From Flavobacteriales bacterium (lineage in GTDB: Bacteria; Bacteroidota; Bacteroidia; Flavobacteriales; Flavobacteriaceae): a DNA stretch of 64,000 nt. Both the position numbers and the translations under genes were made by a program. Where the stretch lies: positions 102,158 to 166,157 of the forward strand of contig JAGXRF010000080.1 of the NCBI GenBank assembly GCA_018335925.1. Reading direction: 5' to 3'. The notes beneath the pieces were generated by a model, which was given only the letters and a program-made list of their open reading frames with translations, did no database searches and was not told the DNA's origin. Position 1 is the stretch's first letter. Each line of letters starts with the position of its first letter. This document shows positions 1 through 8,211 of this stretch, piece by piece.

Positions 1-2
1 AT

Positions 3-3000
3 CTTGATCCGGCCTTTACCTATACTTCCATTCCTGGTGAAGGAGAGGAATTGGCCAACGGCCTGCGGGTAAGTTTTACAGGAGAATTGGAGAGACAGCC
101 TGGAGAAGCGGTAGGTACTTATGTCATCTCCAGGGGCACGCTGTCCAATCCAAATTTCAATATTGTATTCCAGAACGGTCAGTTGGAGATTACGCCGTTG
201 TCGGTAGAGGTGCGGGCAGATGCCAAGACCAAGGTCTATGGGGAGCTGGATCCGACACTGACCTATTCCACGCTGCCAGCCTTGGGAACGGTTTTGAGTA
301 ACGGGGAAATCCTAAGCTTATCCGGAGTGCTGAACAGAATGGAAGGAGAAGATGTGGGGAGGTATGCCATAGGAGTGGGCACTCTGAATCACCCTAACCT
401 TAGCCTACGCTATGTGGGTTCGGAATTGGAAATTACCCGCAGACAGGTGGTGGTAACCGCTGAGGGCAAAACCAAGGTGTTTGGTGAAATTGATCCGGCG
501 CTGACCTATGGTTCTGTTCCGGCTATTGCTTCGGTCTTGCCAAACGGGGAGGTGGTTTCCTTTGCAGGAAGTCTGACCAGAGAGCCAGGGGAGGAAGTAG
601 GGACTTATCCGATTAGACTGGGCTCTCTCACCAATCCAAACTATTCTGTGGTATTCAATGGCGCTGACTTGGAAATAACTCCTCTTTCAGTTACCGTCAA
701 TGCAGATTCCCAGCAGAAAATTTATGGGGATTTAGATCCTGAATTCAAATTTTTATCGATCCCAAGTTTGGGCACTATTCTACCTAATGGATCCATCCTT
801 TCATTTTCAGGGAAGCTTTCAAGGGAAGCAGGAGAGAATGTGGGTTCTTATGCAATTGAGCTGGGGAACCTCACTAACCCGAACTATGTGATTTCTTACA
901 TTGGAGGCGAATTGGAGATTAAACCTCTACCGATTAAGGTCACAGCCAACAATCAATCCAAGGCATTTGGGGAGCTGGATCCTCAATTAACCTATGCTTC
1001 AGTTCCTGCGGCAGGTTCAATTCTGGAAAATGGACAAGTAGTTTCCTTTCTCGGAACTCTGGATCGTGAACCAGGTGAAAACGTTGGAAATTATCCAATC
1101 AAGCAGGGCAGTCTAACCAATCCCAACTACCAAATAGACTTTATATCGGGAATTTTGACAATCAATCCCTTCAAAGTCAGGATTGTTGCCAATGCGGGAA
1201 GTAAGGTTTATGGAGAGAATGATCCATCGTTGACATTTACCTCCAGCATTCAGCCGGAAAGTACGCTTCCCAATGGTCAGGTATTTACCTTGACAGGAAG
1301 CCTGTCAAGAAATCCGGGTGAGAATGTGGGGACTTATTCCATCAATCAAGGCAACCTGAACAGTCCAAATATTCAGTTTGAGTTTGTTGGAGCTGATTTC
1401 ACTATCCAGCCTAAGAGTTTGGAAATTGTCCCCTTGGGTAATCAGCGTAAGGTATATGGAGAACCTGATCCCGATTTTCAATTCAGGGTCAACGGTTTGT
1501 TACCAAGAGATCCTTCCTCAATTATTTCCGGTGATATCTCAAGAGTCCAAGGGGAGGATGTGAATGCGTATAAGTTCACTTTGGGTAATCTGTCTGCAGG
1601 ACCTAATTACAGCCTGATTTTAAAAGAGGAGGTATTCAAAATTGAACCAAAGGCACTAATCCTTCGAGCCGGGAACAAAGAGAAACGATACGGCGATCCA
1701 AATCCTGAATTGACCTACACGTTTGAAGGATTGGCTAATGGAGACACCGGGATTGACCAATTACCCACTATTTCCACTTCCGCGAATCAGTCTTCTTCTG
1801 TAGGAATCTACCCGATAAGATTGACCGGTGGATTGGACCGTAATTATTCTCTGACGTTGATCAATGGTGAATTACGGGTACTGAAACGAAGCATTCTTGT
1901 GAAAGCCAATGATCAGGAAATGATTTATGGTGACCAAGTCCCAAGTCTGACTTATCAGTATGTGGGTCTGGTAAACGGTGACCGGGATCTGGAAACAAAT
2001 CCAAGTGTCGAGACCATTGCTTCCTCCAACTCCAATGTGGGTACCTATCCGATTCGCGTTTCGGGCGGGGCAGACCGGAATTATGAATTGGCCTATCAAA
2101 ATGGTTTGCTTACCATCAGACCAAGGGAACTTCAGGTGGTTGCGGATTCCAAAATGCGGGAATTCGGTGATCTTAACCCTGTATTGACCTATACTCTTTC
2201 TGGATTGGTAAATAAAGACAATGACTTGACCGTCCGGCCTGTTTTGAGTCTTTCAGCCAACCAAAGTTCTGTTGTGGGAACTTATCCAATTGGAATTTCA
2301 GGGGGTAGTCATCCCAATTACAGCTTGGTATACAAAGAGGGAGTATTGGAGATTTTACCTGCTAAGCTGACCGTAACTGCTCAGCCTGCAAGTAAGGTTT
2401 TTGGAGCTAATGACCCTGATTTGTCCTTTAGCGCAACCGGATTTAAGCTCTCCGATGGAATTGGTTTGGGGATCGGTAAATTGAATAGACCGGCTGGAGA
2501 AGCTGTAGGCACCTATCCGATAGGTATTGGTTCATTGTCATTCGGGGTGAATTACATGGTCCGGTTTGAGGGAGCTGATTTTAAAATAGTTCCTGTGGAA
2601 ATTCTGGCTTACAATGAGCTTGCCGAGATCCAAACCCCATGGGGAATTGTGCCGGAATTGCCTGATGAAGTTCAGATAGTGACCCAGGATGCCAGAATCA
2701 TTTCAGTTCAGGTGAATTGGGCTTCCAATGAGCTGAATGTCTTTGCCAAGGGAGTGTATTTTATCAAAGGTGAGATTCTTGAAACTGGGGATATTAAAAA
2801 TCCGGAAGGTATAAGTCCAACACTTAAGGTTACTGTTCTTCCTAAACCTTCATCTGAAGATCTAATCCTGAGTAACAACAGGTTTATACCTGATCCGGAT
2901 AATTTCTTCCAAGCAATCGGCAATTTCAGGGTGATAGATCCAGTGGATAATGTGCATTCAATATCACTGGTGCAACAGGAATTGGATAATGGATTCTTTG

Positions 3001-3410
3001 AAATTAAGGAGAATATTCTCTTCTGGAGCAGTGCTGATCAAGCTTCGGGCAAGTCTCAATTTACCATAAGAGTTCAGGTGAAAGATAGGGATGGGAATAC
3101 CCTGATCAAAGATTTCACAATTCTCCGTGAGCGGGTTGTTTTGGAGTCTCTTGAGGTTTACAACTCCTTTTCTCCAAATGGAGATGGGTTCAATGATACT
3201 TGGGGAGTTCCTGATCTAAGGTATTACAAAAATGTCCGGGTACATATTTTCAATAAGGAGGGAAGAAGAGTCTTCTATACCGAGAACCCTGATTTTAGAT
3301 GGGATGGCTCCTTTGAGGACGTTGAGTTAGCTACGGATACTTTCCAGTGGGTCATTGAAATCAAAGAAACAGGTGAAAAGAGAAATGGTACTCTTCACCT
3401 TATTCGATAA
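3..3410 (+). CDS. MBG-repeat surface protein with T9SS type B sorting domain (5' truncated)
   Basis: The frame is open to the left edge, so the N-terminus and signal peptide lie outside the window; the TTG at 51 is not a real start. The visible ~1,135 residues hold about eleven tandem repeats of 70-85 residues, each opening with a G-(E/D)-x-(D/N)-P-x-(L/F)-(T/S)-(Y/F) motif (such as GELDPTLTY) and ending in NPNY-type and LEI(T/K)P-type motifs. This is the MBG/YDG family of bacterial Ig-like domains. The last ~90 residues (SPNGDGFNDTW, then FNKEGRRVF and WDGSF) match the CHU_C/gliding-motility C-terminal domain, which directs T9SS export and surface attachment. Inferred role: an extended adhesin-like stalk. 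The PorP/SprF-like gene 40 bases downstream supports T9SS linkage. Repeat-to-repeat divergence suggests old duplications, although the first five or six repeats are more alike than the later ones. Confidence 0.9.
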   Translation, partial: LDPAFTYTSIPGEGEELANGLRVSFTGELERQPGEAVGTYVISRGTLSNPNFNIVFQNGQLEITPLSVEVRADAKTKVYGELDPTLTYSTLPALGTVLSNGEILSLSGVLNRMEGEDVGRYAIGVGTLNHPNLSLRYVGSELEITRRQVVVTAEGKTKVFGEIDPALTYGSVPAIASVLPNGEVVSFAGSLTREPGEEVGTYPIRLGSLTNPNYSVVFNGADLEITPLSVTVNADSQQKIYGDLDPEFKFLSIPSLGTILPNGSILSFSGKLSREAGENVGSYAIELGNLTNPNYVISYIGGELEIKPLPIKVTANNQSKAFGELDPQLTYASVPAAGSILENGQVVSFLGTLDREPGENVGNYPIKQGSLTNPNYQIDFISGILTINPFKVRIVANAGSKVYGENDPSLTFTSSIQPESTLPNGQVFTLTGSLSRNPGENVGTYSINQGNLNSPNIQFEFVGADFTIQPKSLEIVPLGNQRKVYGEPDPDFQFRVNGLLPRDPSSIISGDISRVQGEDVNAYKFTLGNLSAGPNYSLILKEEVFKIEPKALILRAGNKEKRYGDPNPELTYTFEGLANGDTGIDQLPTISTSANQSSSVGIYPIRLTGGLDRNYSLTLINGELRVLKRSILVKANDQEMIYGDQVPSLTYQYVGLVNGDRDLETNPSVETIASSNSNVGTYPIRVSGGADRNYELAYQNGLLTIRPRELQVVADSKMREFGDLNPVLTYTLSGLVNKDNDLTVRPVLSLSANQSSVVGTYPIGISGGSHPNYSLVYKEGVLEILPAKLTVTAQPASKVFGANDPDLSFSATGFKLSDGIGLGIGKLNRPAGEAVGTYPIGIGSLSFGVNYMVRFEGADFKIVPVEILAYNELAEIQTPWGIVPELPDEVQIVTQDARIISVQVNWASNELNVFAKGVYFIKGEILETGDIKNPEGISPTLKVTVLPKPSSEDLILSNNRFIPDPDNFFQAIGNFRVIDPVDNVHSISLVQQELDNGFFEIKENILFWSSADQASGKSQFTIRVQVKDRDGNTLIKDFTILRERVVLESLEVYNSFSPNGDGFNDTWGVPDLRYYKNVRVHIFNKEGRRVFYTENPDFRWDGSFEDVELATDTFQWVIEIKETGEKRNGTLHLIR

Positions 3411-3449
3411 GTCAATAGTTAGAATGAACTAGGCGTTAATTACTCAAAA

Positions 3450-4370
3450 ATGAAAAAAATAGTTTCTCTTTTCCTTGTGATTTTGTTTTGGGACCCCATC
3501 GTAAGCTGTGCCCAGTCAAGGAAAATTATCAGTCAGTTCCAGGACATTCAGGGATACTTCAATCCATCCCTTGTAGGATATAATGGAACTGAGCTTAAAT
3601 CAGTGGTCAGGAATCAATGGTCCTCTTTGGACAGAAATCCTAAATCCCTCTATTTAGGGGCTGATCTTGATTTTGCCAATTTAAACGGAAAGTCGGATTC
3701 CAATGTGGAAGGGAAAAATGCGGTTGGATTTTCTTTGTTTTCGGATAGTCATGGTGCATTTAAGGAAAATCAGTTCTTATTGAATTATTCCTCCAGAATC
3801 AGAATCTCGAAGAATGCGAATCTTAGATTGGGTGCAGGGGTGTTTTATCAGGCTGTTCGATTGGATGGCAACCTTCTAACGTTTGAACAACAAAACGATC
3901 CGAGATTAAGCCCGCTGCAGGGAAGAGTGTCAGATCAACAGTTTTTGGACCTAAATCTGGGAATTGCCCTGACTCATGCCAATTATTACATTGGATTGTC
4001 CTCCCAAAGAGTAAACTCAGGAAGGATTTCATCTGGAGATGATTTTATAGACTTGGTTCCTAGAGAGCAAATCATACAGGCGGGATACAGGAATTCCATT
4101 ACCCCTAATATGAAGGTGACCACTGATTTTATGTTCAGGACCTGGAATGGAGGGAAAGATATTCTGGATATGAATTTCAGGGTTCTTTTCAAAGATGCTT
4201 TTTGGATAGGATTTGGCCATCGGTTCGATTATGCATCAAGTATCCAGACAGGAATCCAGATTAAGAAATTACGGTTCGGTTACATCTATGAAATACCATC
4301 AATAAGTAGTGATTTACTCTCTGGTAATATTCAGGAATTTATGCTTTCGTATACCTTGTTTAATAAATAA
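3450..4370 (+). CDS. PorP/SprF family type IX secretion membrane protein
   Basis: 306 residues with an N-terminal signal peptide (about residues 1-22, ending near SCAQS). The motif QDIQGYFNPSLVGYNG near residue 30 is the typical PorP/SprF opening (tQY.fNp..iNPAyaG), followed by alternating beta strands of an outer-membrane barrel and the late GIQIKKLRFGYIYEI block. Members sit beside large CHU_C-domain proteins and are thought to help anchor or export that specific partner. Here it follows the MBG protein by 40 bases, so the two are probably one operon. Length is normal for the family. Confidence 0.88.
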   Translation: MKKIVSLFLVILFWDPIVSCAQSRKIISQFQDIQGYFNPSLVGYNGTELKSVVRNQWSSLDRNPKSLYLGADLDFANLNGKSDSNVEGKNAVGFSLFSDSHGAFKENQFLLNYSSRIRISKNANLRLGAGVFYQAVRLDGNLLTFEQQNDPRLSPLQGRVSDQQFLDLNLGIALTHANYYIGLSSQRVNSGRISSGDDFIDLVPREQIIQAGYRNSITPNMKVTTDFMFRTWNGGKDILDMNFRVLFKDAFWIGFGHRFDYASSIQTGIQIKKLRFGYIYEIPSISSDLLSGNIQEFMLSYTLFNK

Positions 4371-4829
4371 TAATTAGATGATAAAATTGAAAGTTATGTT
4401 TATAGACAATGTGCAGTTTGAAACAGGAGTTATATTCATGTACTTGATTCCCTAAAGAGTGCTTATGGATTTGTTAGATAATATTGATGATAAAATCACC
4501 CATTTTGGGTGTTCGGTTTATCGATAATTTAATTCACCTTTGAACGGTTGTTTGGTGTTTAAATATGATCGAGGCAATAGATTGATTTTTTATTTTCTTT
4601 CTGAAGTTTCGAAATTAATTTGTTGCCTCCTCATACGATTTGACAAAGTTGCTGCTCACCCTCCTAAAATCGATCCCTCATTCATGAGGGATTTTTTTTT
4701 TTAATAATTGAATTTATAAGGTTGAGCTTGTTTTCTTTTAACTTTTTCCAGCCTACTTATTAGATATAATTCACCCATTTTGGGCTAGTGCTCTACTTTT
4801 TTATTTCTTTATTTTTGAGAAAAAACACA
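4371..4829. other. Intergenic region with a duplicated 14-base motif
   Basis: No gene seen. TCACCCATTTTGGG occurs at 4496-4509 and again at 4771-4784; the first copy extends into a short palindrome (CACCC/GGGTG). A hairpin terminator lies between them. The second copy is about 46 bases before the start of the next gene, so a regulatory role is possible but unproven. Confidence 0.4.
4673..4702 (+). terminator. Rho-independent terminator
   Basis: Perfect 8-base stem ATCCCTCA/TGAGGGAT with a TTCA loop, followed directly by a run of about ten T. It would end the MBG/PorP operon, although it lies some 300 bases past the last stop. Confidence 0.85.
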
Positions 4830-5573
4830 ATGAAGATTTTCATATCACTTCTTTTATTCCTCTTAAGCAGTTTTTCTTTTTCACAATCTATAATTAGGCC
4901 TGGAGCGGAATTTGAATCCAAGTGGCTTACTGATAGAAATTGGAAAATGAATATGACCATGCGCGCTAATGGGAACTCCAGAGATCTGGGTGTGATTCAT
5001 TATGCCTGGATAAAAGATGGAGTCAATTATGACATAATCACAGATGTAATTCTTCCCGGTCTTCCCCCAAAAAGTTGGATTGATTCATTGGAAATTAGTT
5101 CAAAAACGCTTGCTCCAAAAAGACATAAATCCACCAATATGCAACGGGATATTCTGATAGAATACGCGAAATCCATCAGTGGATACTATCTGGATAAGCG
5201 GAAGAACGTTTCCACACCTTTTACCTATGATTTGGATTCACCTGTTTTTGACTCAGGATTTTACTTCTTTCTTCTTCAGCTTTTGCCGCTGGAGACGTTA
5301 TCAACCCCATCCGAAATCGGAATATTTGACTTTAAACCCGAGGGGAATCAAGGTGCTTTGAAAGCTTTTGTTACCTCGGTGGAAAGCGGAATTTACGAGT
5401 CGCCTTCGGGTGAGAAAACCGAAGTTTGGATTGTAAAATCATACGATACCATCGGAAGGGGAGAGCAAACAAACTCTTACATCTCCAAATCAACAAGGGA
5501 TATTCTAAAACAGGAAACTTTGGATAAAGAGGGAAATGGGATGGTTCTTGAAAGGATTTGGGAAGAAAAGTAG
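4830..5573 (+). CDS. Secreted protein of unknown function (DUF3108-like)
   Basis: 247 residues from the ATG at 4830. An upstream in-frame ATG at 4788 would put 14 residues before the signal peptide and is less likely. Residues 1-18 (MKIFISLLLFLLSSFSFS) are a clean signal peptide. The mature part has the feel of DUF3108-type periplasmic beta-rich proteins: GAEFESKWLTDRNW near the start, a DSPVFDSGFYFFLLQLLP segment in the middle, and a C-terminal stretch ending in a lipid-carrier-like strand pattern (DILKQETLDKEGNGMVLERIW). The family match is by general resemblance only. It stands alone between the terminator and a pseudogene. Confidence 0.7.
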   Translation: MKIFISLLLFLLSSFSFSQSIIRPGAEFESKWLTDRNWKMNMTMRANGNSRDLGVIHYAWIKDGVNYDIITDVILPGLPPKSWIDSLEISSKTLAPKRHKSTNMQRDILIEYAKSISGYYLDKRKNVSTPFTYDLDSPVFDSGFYFFLLQLLPLETLSTPSEIGIFDFKPEGNQGALKAFVTSVESGIYESPSGEKTEVWIVKSYDTIGRGEQTNSYISKSTRDILKQETLDKEGNGMVLERIWEEK

Positions 5574-5784
5574 ACCCTTTTGCCAAACTTTCCTTTTGAT
5601 TGTAGGTGAGTTGGGTTTCAAGGTTAAGTCATTGTGAATTACTTGTCTATAAGTATAACAGAAATATAGGTTTCATTTGGTTTGATTAATTGTTGATGAG
5701 TTGCTTTATCCGTGGGGCACTTGATTATTAGTGCCCATAGTTTTTGGAGGGATTTTGTCTAAGTAGTTTTAATGGTTTTAGGGT
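5574..5784. other. Intergenic region, possible terminator hairpin
   Basis: No gene seen. A 7-base stem GGGCACT/AGTGCCC (5715-5736) followed by ATAGTTTTT could end the upstream gene, but the T-run is displaced and short. Confidence 0.35.
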
Positions 5785-6476
5785 GTAACCAGGTATGGTC
5801 AGATAAATGATTATATTAGGAAGAGGTATAAAAATAATTTCTGGTTACAGTTATTGGTTATACTTACCAGATATGCATTTGGTACAGCATTTGTTTTTAC
5901 ATCTTTAATCAAAATTAAGGGCAAGCGATTGACCAGTGAAAGTCAAGAGGATGCTGCCTTTGGGACTATTGGTAATTTTTTCGAGGCCATGTACCAAACT
6001 GGTCTTTTTTGGGGGTTTTTGGGTTAGGCCCAGCTAGTTTCTGGTTTCCTGTTGATGACTCATCATTTTAGCAAGCTAGGTGCAGCAATTAACTTTGGAA
6101 TCCTGCTCAACGTCTTTGTAATTACCATTTCTATGGATTTTAATTTTACCCCGGTAATAACCTTTTCTATGCTCTTGGCTAATCTTGGGCTTATTTTTTG
6201 GCATTGTGGAGAATTGAAATCCTTTTTAAATTTACCCTATGTTCCTGATTCCGCTGGAAGGGAAGAGAATAAGACAACCCAGAAAGTTACCGGTTGGGCT
6301 TTATTTTAACATACAGCAGGTTACAAGGCTTTTTTGACTTTTACGATATTTTTTTCTGGGCAGTAGGTGAAATGCTAATTGGATTAAATGCACTTCTCTT
6401 TCGTTTCTTTGACCAGTCGGTCTCGATACCTGCTCGATTTTATCCTGATTTTTTACTCACCAGATTTGATGTTTGA
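5785..6476 (+). pseudogene. DoxX-like membrane protein, frameshifted
   Basis: Three consecutive reading-frame pieces make one membrane protein. Piece 1 (about 5785-6027) reads LTRYAFGTAFVFTSLIKIKG and ends FFEAMYQTGLFWGFLG, then hits a stop. Piece 2 (about 6028-6309) continues in another frame with QLVSGFLLMTHHFSKLGAAI and ends GWALF. Piece 3 (about 6300-6476) continues with FDFYDIFFWAVGEMLIGLNA to RFYPDFLL. The RYAFG...GLFW and hydrophobic pattern is that of DoxX-like four-helix membrane proteins. Two frame changes, near 6026 and 6302, and the lack of an obvious ATG make it a dead gene. It lies just left of the mobile-element genes. Confidence 0.75.
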
Positions 6477-6798
6477 CGATTTTCAATTCTACTGAGCTCG
6501 CCTTAATTGATGATTTATTTTTGATGGGTTTTAAAGCCTACAATTCAGGAGGAACCCTTGAAATTGCTTGTGATAAGGATATCTCCCGGTAACTGTAGCA
6601 GAAACTGATTAAATCTCGAGCGTGCTGAACTGCTAATAATCTGGTTTGGAGCCTGAATTCTGATGGTCCTCGATTGCTCCGGAAATTCAATAAACAAGTA
6701 GTTAAGTCTTTGGTCTTTTTGAATTTCCAAACCTTAATGATGTCTTTTTAAACTACTGTTGGAATTCAATAATTCATTGGATGGTTTTTGCTAGAACA
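6477..6798. other. Gene-free stretch at the left flank of the mobile element
   Basis: No recognisable gene. Short open frames on both strands (for example 6545-6730 minus) lack family features. The left attachment site could lie in or near here, since chromosomal-type genes stop at about 6.5 kb and element genes begin at 6.8 kb, but no second att copy is in the window to confirm it. Confidence 0.3.
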
Positions 6799-7149
6799 TT
6801 ATTTTTTCAAATCTTGATTGAGATTTGACTTGACTTTTTTAACACGTTGATTATTCTTTTTAAAAAAGAAATCAGTCGCCTCATCCCCCCGTTTCTCCAG
6901 GACCTTTTTTAAATCTTCCTGGCTGTAATAGATTACTCCTCCTAGCCGGGTAAAGGGGATCATTTTTCGATTCCTTAACGTCTGTAGGGTTCCCGGAGAT
7001 ATCTGAAGAAGCTTTTGCACATCTTTGGATTTGACCCATTTTCGGTCTTCCTTAATTTCATTTTTAGGTTGTAATAAGGTTTTGATTTCAGAAAGGAGTT
7101 CTCTTTTAAGATTTTCCAAATCAGCCCGTGTAATCAATTCTATTTCCAT
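6799..7149 (-). CDS. Excisionase-like helix-turn-helix protein
   Basis: 116 residues. An N-terminal helical/coiled region (about 1-35) is followed by a MerR/Xis-type winged HTH (about 38-92): WVKSKDVQKLLQISPGTLQT, then RNRKMIPFTRLGGVIYYSQED and LKKVLEKR. This is the HTH_17 architecture of the small DNA-binding proteins beside mobilisation genes in Bacteroidota ICEs, where they act in excision or regulation. The lysine-rich tail may aid DNA contact. It is divergent from the mob genes. Confidence 0.85.
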   Translation of the reverse strand: MEIELITRADLENLKRELLSEIKTLLQPKNEIKEDRKWVKSKDVQKLLQISPGTLQTLRNRKMIPFTRLGGVIYYSQEDLKKVLEKRGDEATDFFFKKNNQRVKKVKSNLNQDLKK

Positions 7150-7166
7150 TGGTCATGTATTAGTGG

Positions 7167-7352
7167 CTAAAACTTAAAGGGTTGTTTTCTTTTTTTTTCA
7201 GTAGTAAAAACCAATAAGGTAAAACGGGTCTGAAGTTTTTGTGTCCAATCAGGTAGTCTAGTTGGTGGTGGAATAATTTTTTTTGGCTCCATTTTTTTTT
7301 CCTGAAGGTGAGCTACTACTGAATATTTCTTTGAAATGTTTTTCAGTTTCAT
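7167..7352 (-). CDS. Small lysine-rich hypothetical protein
   Basis: 61 residues, ATG at 7352, 17 bases upstream of the HTH gene on the same strand and divergent from the 7377 gene with a 24-base gap. Very basic (many K/R) with a PPPTRLPDW segment. No family recognised. It may be the first gene of the HTH operon or only leader sequence; a shorter start at the internal Met21 is possible. Confidence 0.35.
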   Translation of the reverse strand: MKLKNISKKYSVVAHLQEKKMEPKKIIPPPTRLPDWTQKLQTRFTLLVFTTEKKRKQPFKF

Positions 7353-7358
7353 GGTCCA

Positions 7359-7369
7359 ACTAAACCACT
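7359..7369 (+). promoter_or_regulatory. Near-match of the ACTAAACCAAC leader motif
   Basis: ACTAAACCACT, 9 of 11 bases matching the exact motif found upstream of rteC, traE, traM and the DUF3945-like gene. It lies 7 bases before the ATG at 7377, in the same relative position as the exact copies. Confidence 0.4.
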
Positions 7370-7376
7370 ATTAACC

Positions 7377-7592
7377 ATGATACACGACCAATTAGAGTAC
7401 CTGCGCCCTGCCTTCAAAACCCCGAGTTTGGAGGATGTTCAAGATTATTTTGCAACCCGCGATTTCTCAGGAGAAGAAGGGGAAGTATTTTTCTTTTACT
7501 ACCAAGGAATGGGATGGACAAATGAAAACGGAAGTCCCATCAGAGACTGGAAAGCAGCCGCTTCCCGATGGCTTTGGAATCTTGAAAACTGA
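7377..7592 (+). CDS. Small protein with replication-protein-like DWKAAxRxW tail
   Basis: 71 residues, acidic. The C-terminal half (EVFFFYYQGMGW, then GSPIRDWKAAASRWLWNL) resembles the conserved C-terminal helix of phage/plasmid replication-initiation proteins (FYxYYxxxGWkxGkxxikDWKAAxRxW). Here that segment stands alone after a short helical region (PSLEDVQDYFATRD). Such small proteins are frequent near mob genes in Bacteroidota elements; the function is unknown. It is the first gene of the rightward mob block and precedes the candidate oriT. Confidence 0.7.
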   Translation: MIHDQLEYLRPAFKTPSLEDVQDYFATRDFSGEEGEVFFFYYQGMGWTNENGSPIRDWKAAASRWLWNLEN

Positions 7593-7803
7593 AGGATGGG
7601 ATGCAAAGCTGCCGATTTTAATGCATCTGCCCCGGCCGTTTTGATTCAGTCGGGGCAGCTGTTTTCAAATCTTGGAAACCAAGCCCCTGCAAGGGGAAGT
7701 ACTGCGCCCCGGTGCAGTAAGCAAGATGTAGGATTGTCTACAACAATCCGCCTTGGGCTTGCTCCGGAGTCGCATTCTCAAATTCTAAAAAACGCAAGTT
7801 TTA
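7593..7803 (+). other. Candidate oriT: hairpin-rich region before mobC/relaxase
   Basis: 211 non-coding bases directly upstream of mobC, where mobilisable elements keep oriT. It contains four inverted repeats in a row: CTGCCCCG/CGGGGCAG (7627-7634, 7651-7658), CCCCT/AGGGG (7684-7688, 7692-7696), TACTGC/GCAGTA (7700-7705, 7714-7719) and AGCAAG/CTTGCT (7720-7725, 7758-7763). The nick site cannot be named from sequence alone. Some hairpins could instead serve as terminator or MobC binding sites. Confidence 0.55.
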
Positions 7804-8211
7804 ATGACTAAAAAACATTCTAAACCATTGTCTAAGGGGTTCCCTCGAAAGATAGAAGGTCGGATTTCAGAATCCCGGTATCAGGAATTAGTGAAGGTTT
7901 TGGACAAAGATTCTTCCCTGACCATGAGTGAACTGATTCGAAGGATTTTGCAAAATCAACCCATCCGTATCCAAGTCCGGGATCGAAGTGTATCAGATCT
8001 GATCGAAGTGTTGATTTCAATAGACAGTCAATTAAAGAAGATAGGTATCAACCTCAATCAGGTGGTAAAATCCTTTCATGGAAATTCAAGCACTATTGAG
8101 AAATTTCTCTTGGGGAAAAAACTTCTGGCTTTCCAACATGAACTGGGAAATGAGCTGACAAACTTGGGTGAGGTATTGGCTAAAATTCAGGTTCTGTGGT
8201 TGTCCGAATAA
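7804..8211 (+). CDS. mobC: MobC-like relaxosome accessory protein
   Basis: 135 residues. An N-terminal ribbon-helix-helix region (about 15-50: KIEGRISESRYQELVKVL, then MSELIRRILQ) is followed by a helical segment with INLNQVVKSFH (about 80), the signature of MobC/BmgB-type relaxosome proteins that help the relaxase open oriT. Its 3' end overlaps the relaxase start by 16 bases, indicating translational coupling. Confidence 0.88.
   Translation: MTKKHSKPLSKGFPRKIEGRISESRYQELVKVLDKDSSLTMSELIRRILQNQPIRIQVRDRSVSDLIEVLISIDSQLKKIGINLNQVVKSFHGNSSTIEKFLLGKKLLAFQHELGNELTNLGEVLAKIQVLWLSE

Noticed and set aside
1..3400. CRISPR-like periodicity in the first 3 kb
   Set aside because: The periodicity is the protein repeat of the MBG domains, with no short identical DNA repeats or spacers. 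No CRISPR array was seen anywhere in the window.
6545..6730. 61-codon minus-strand frame
   Set aside because: TTG start, no family feature, in a degenerate flank; left unannotated.
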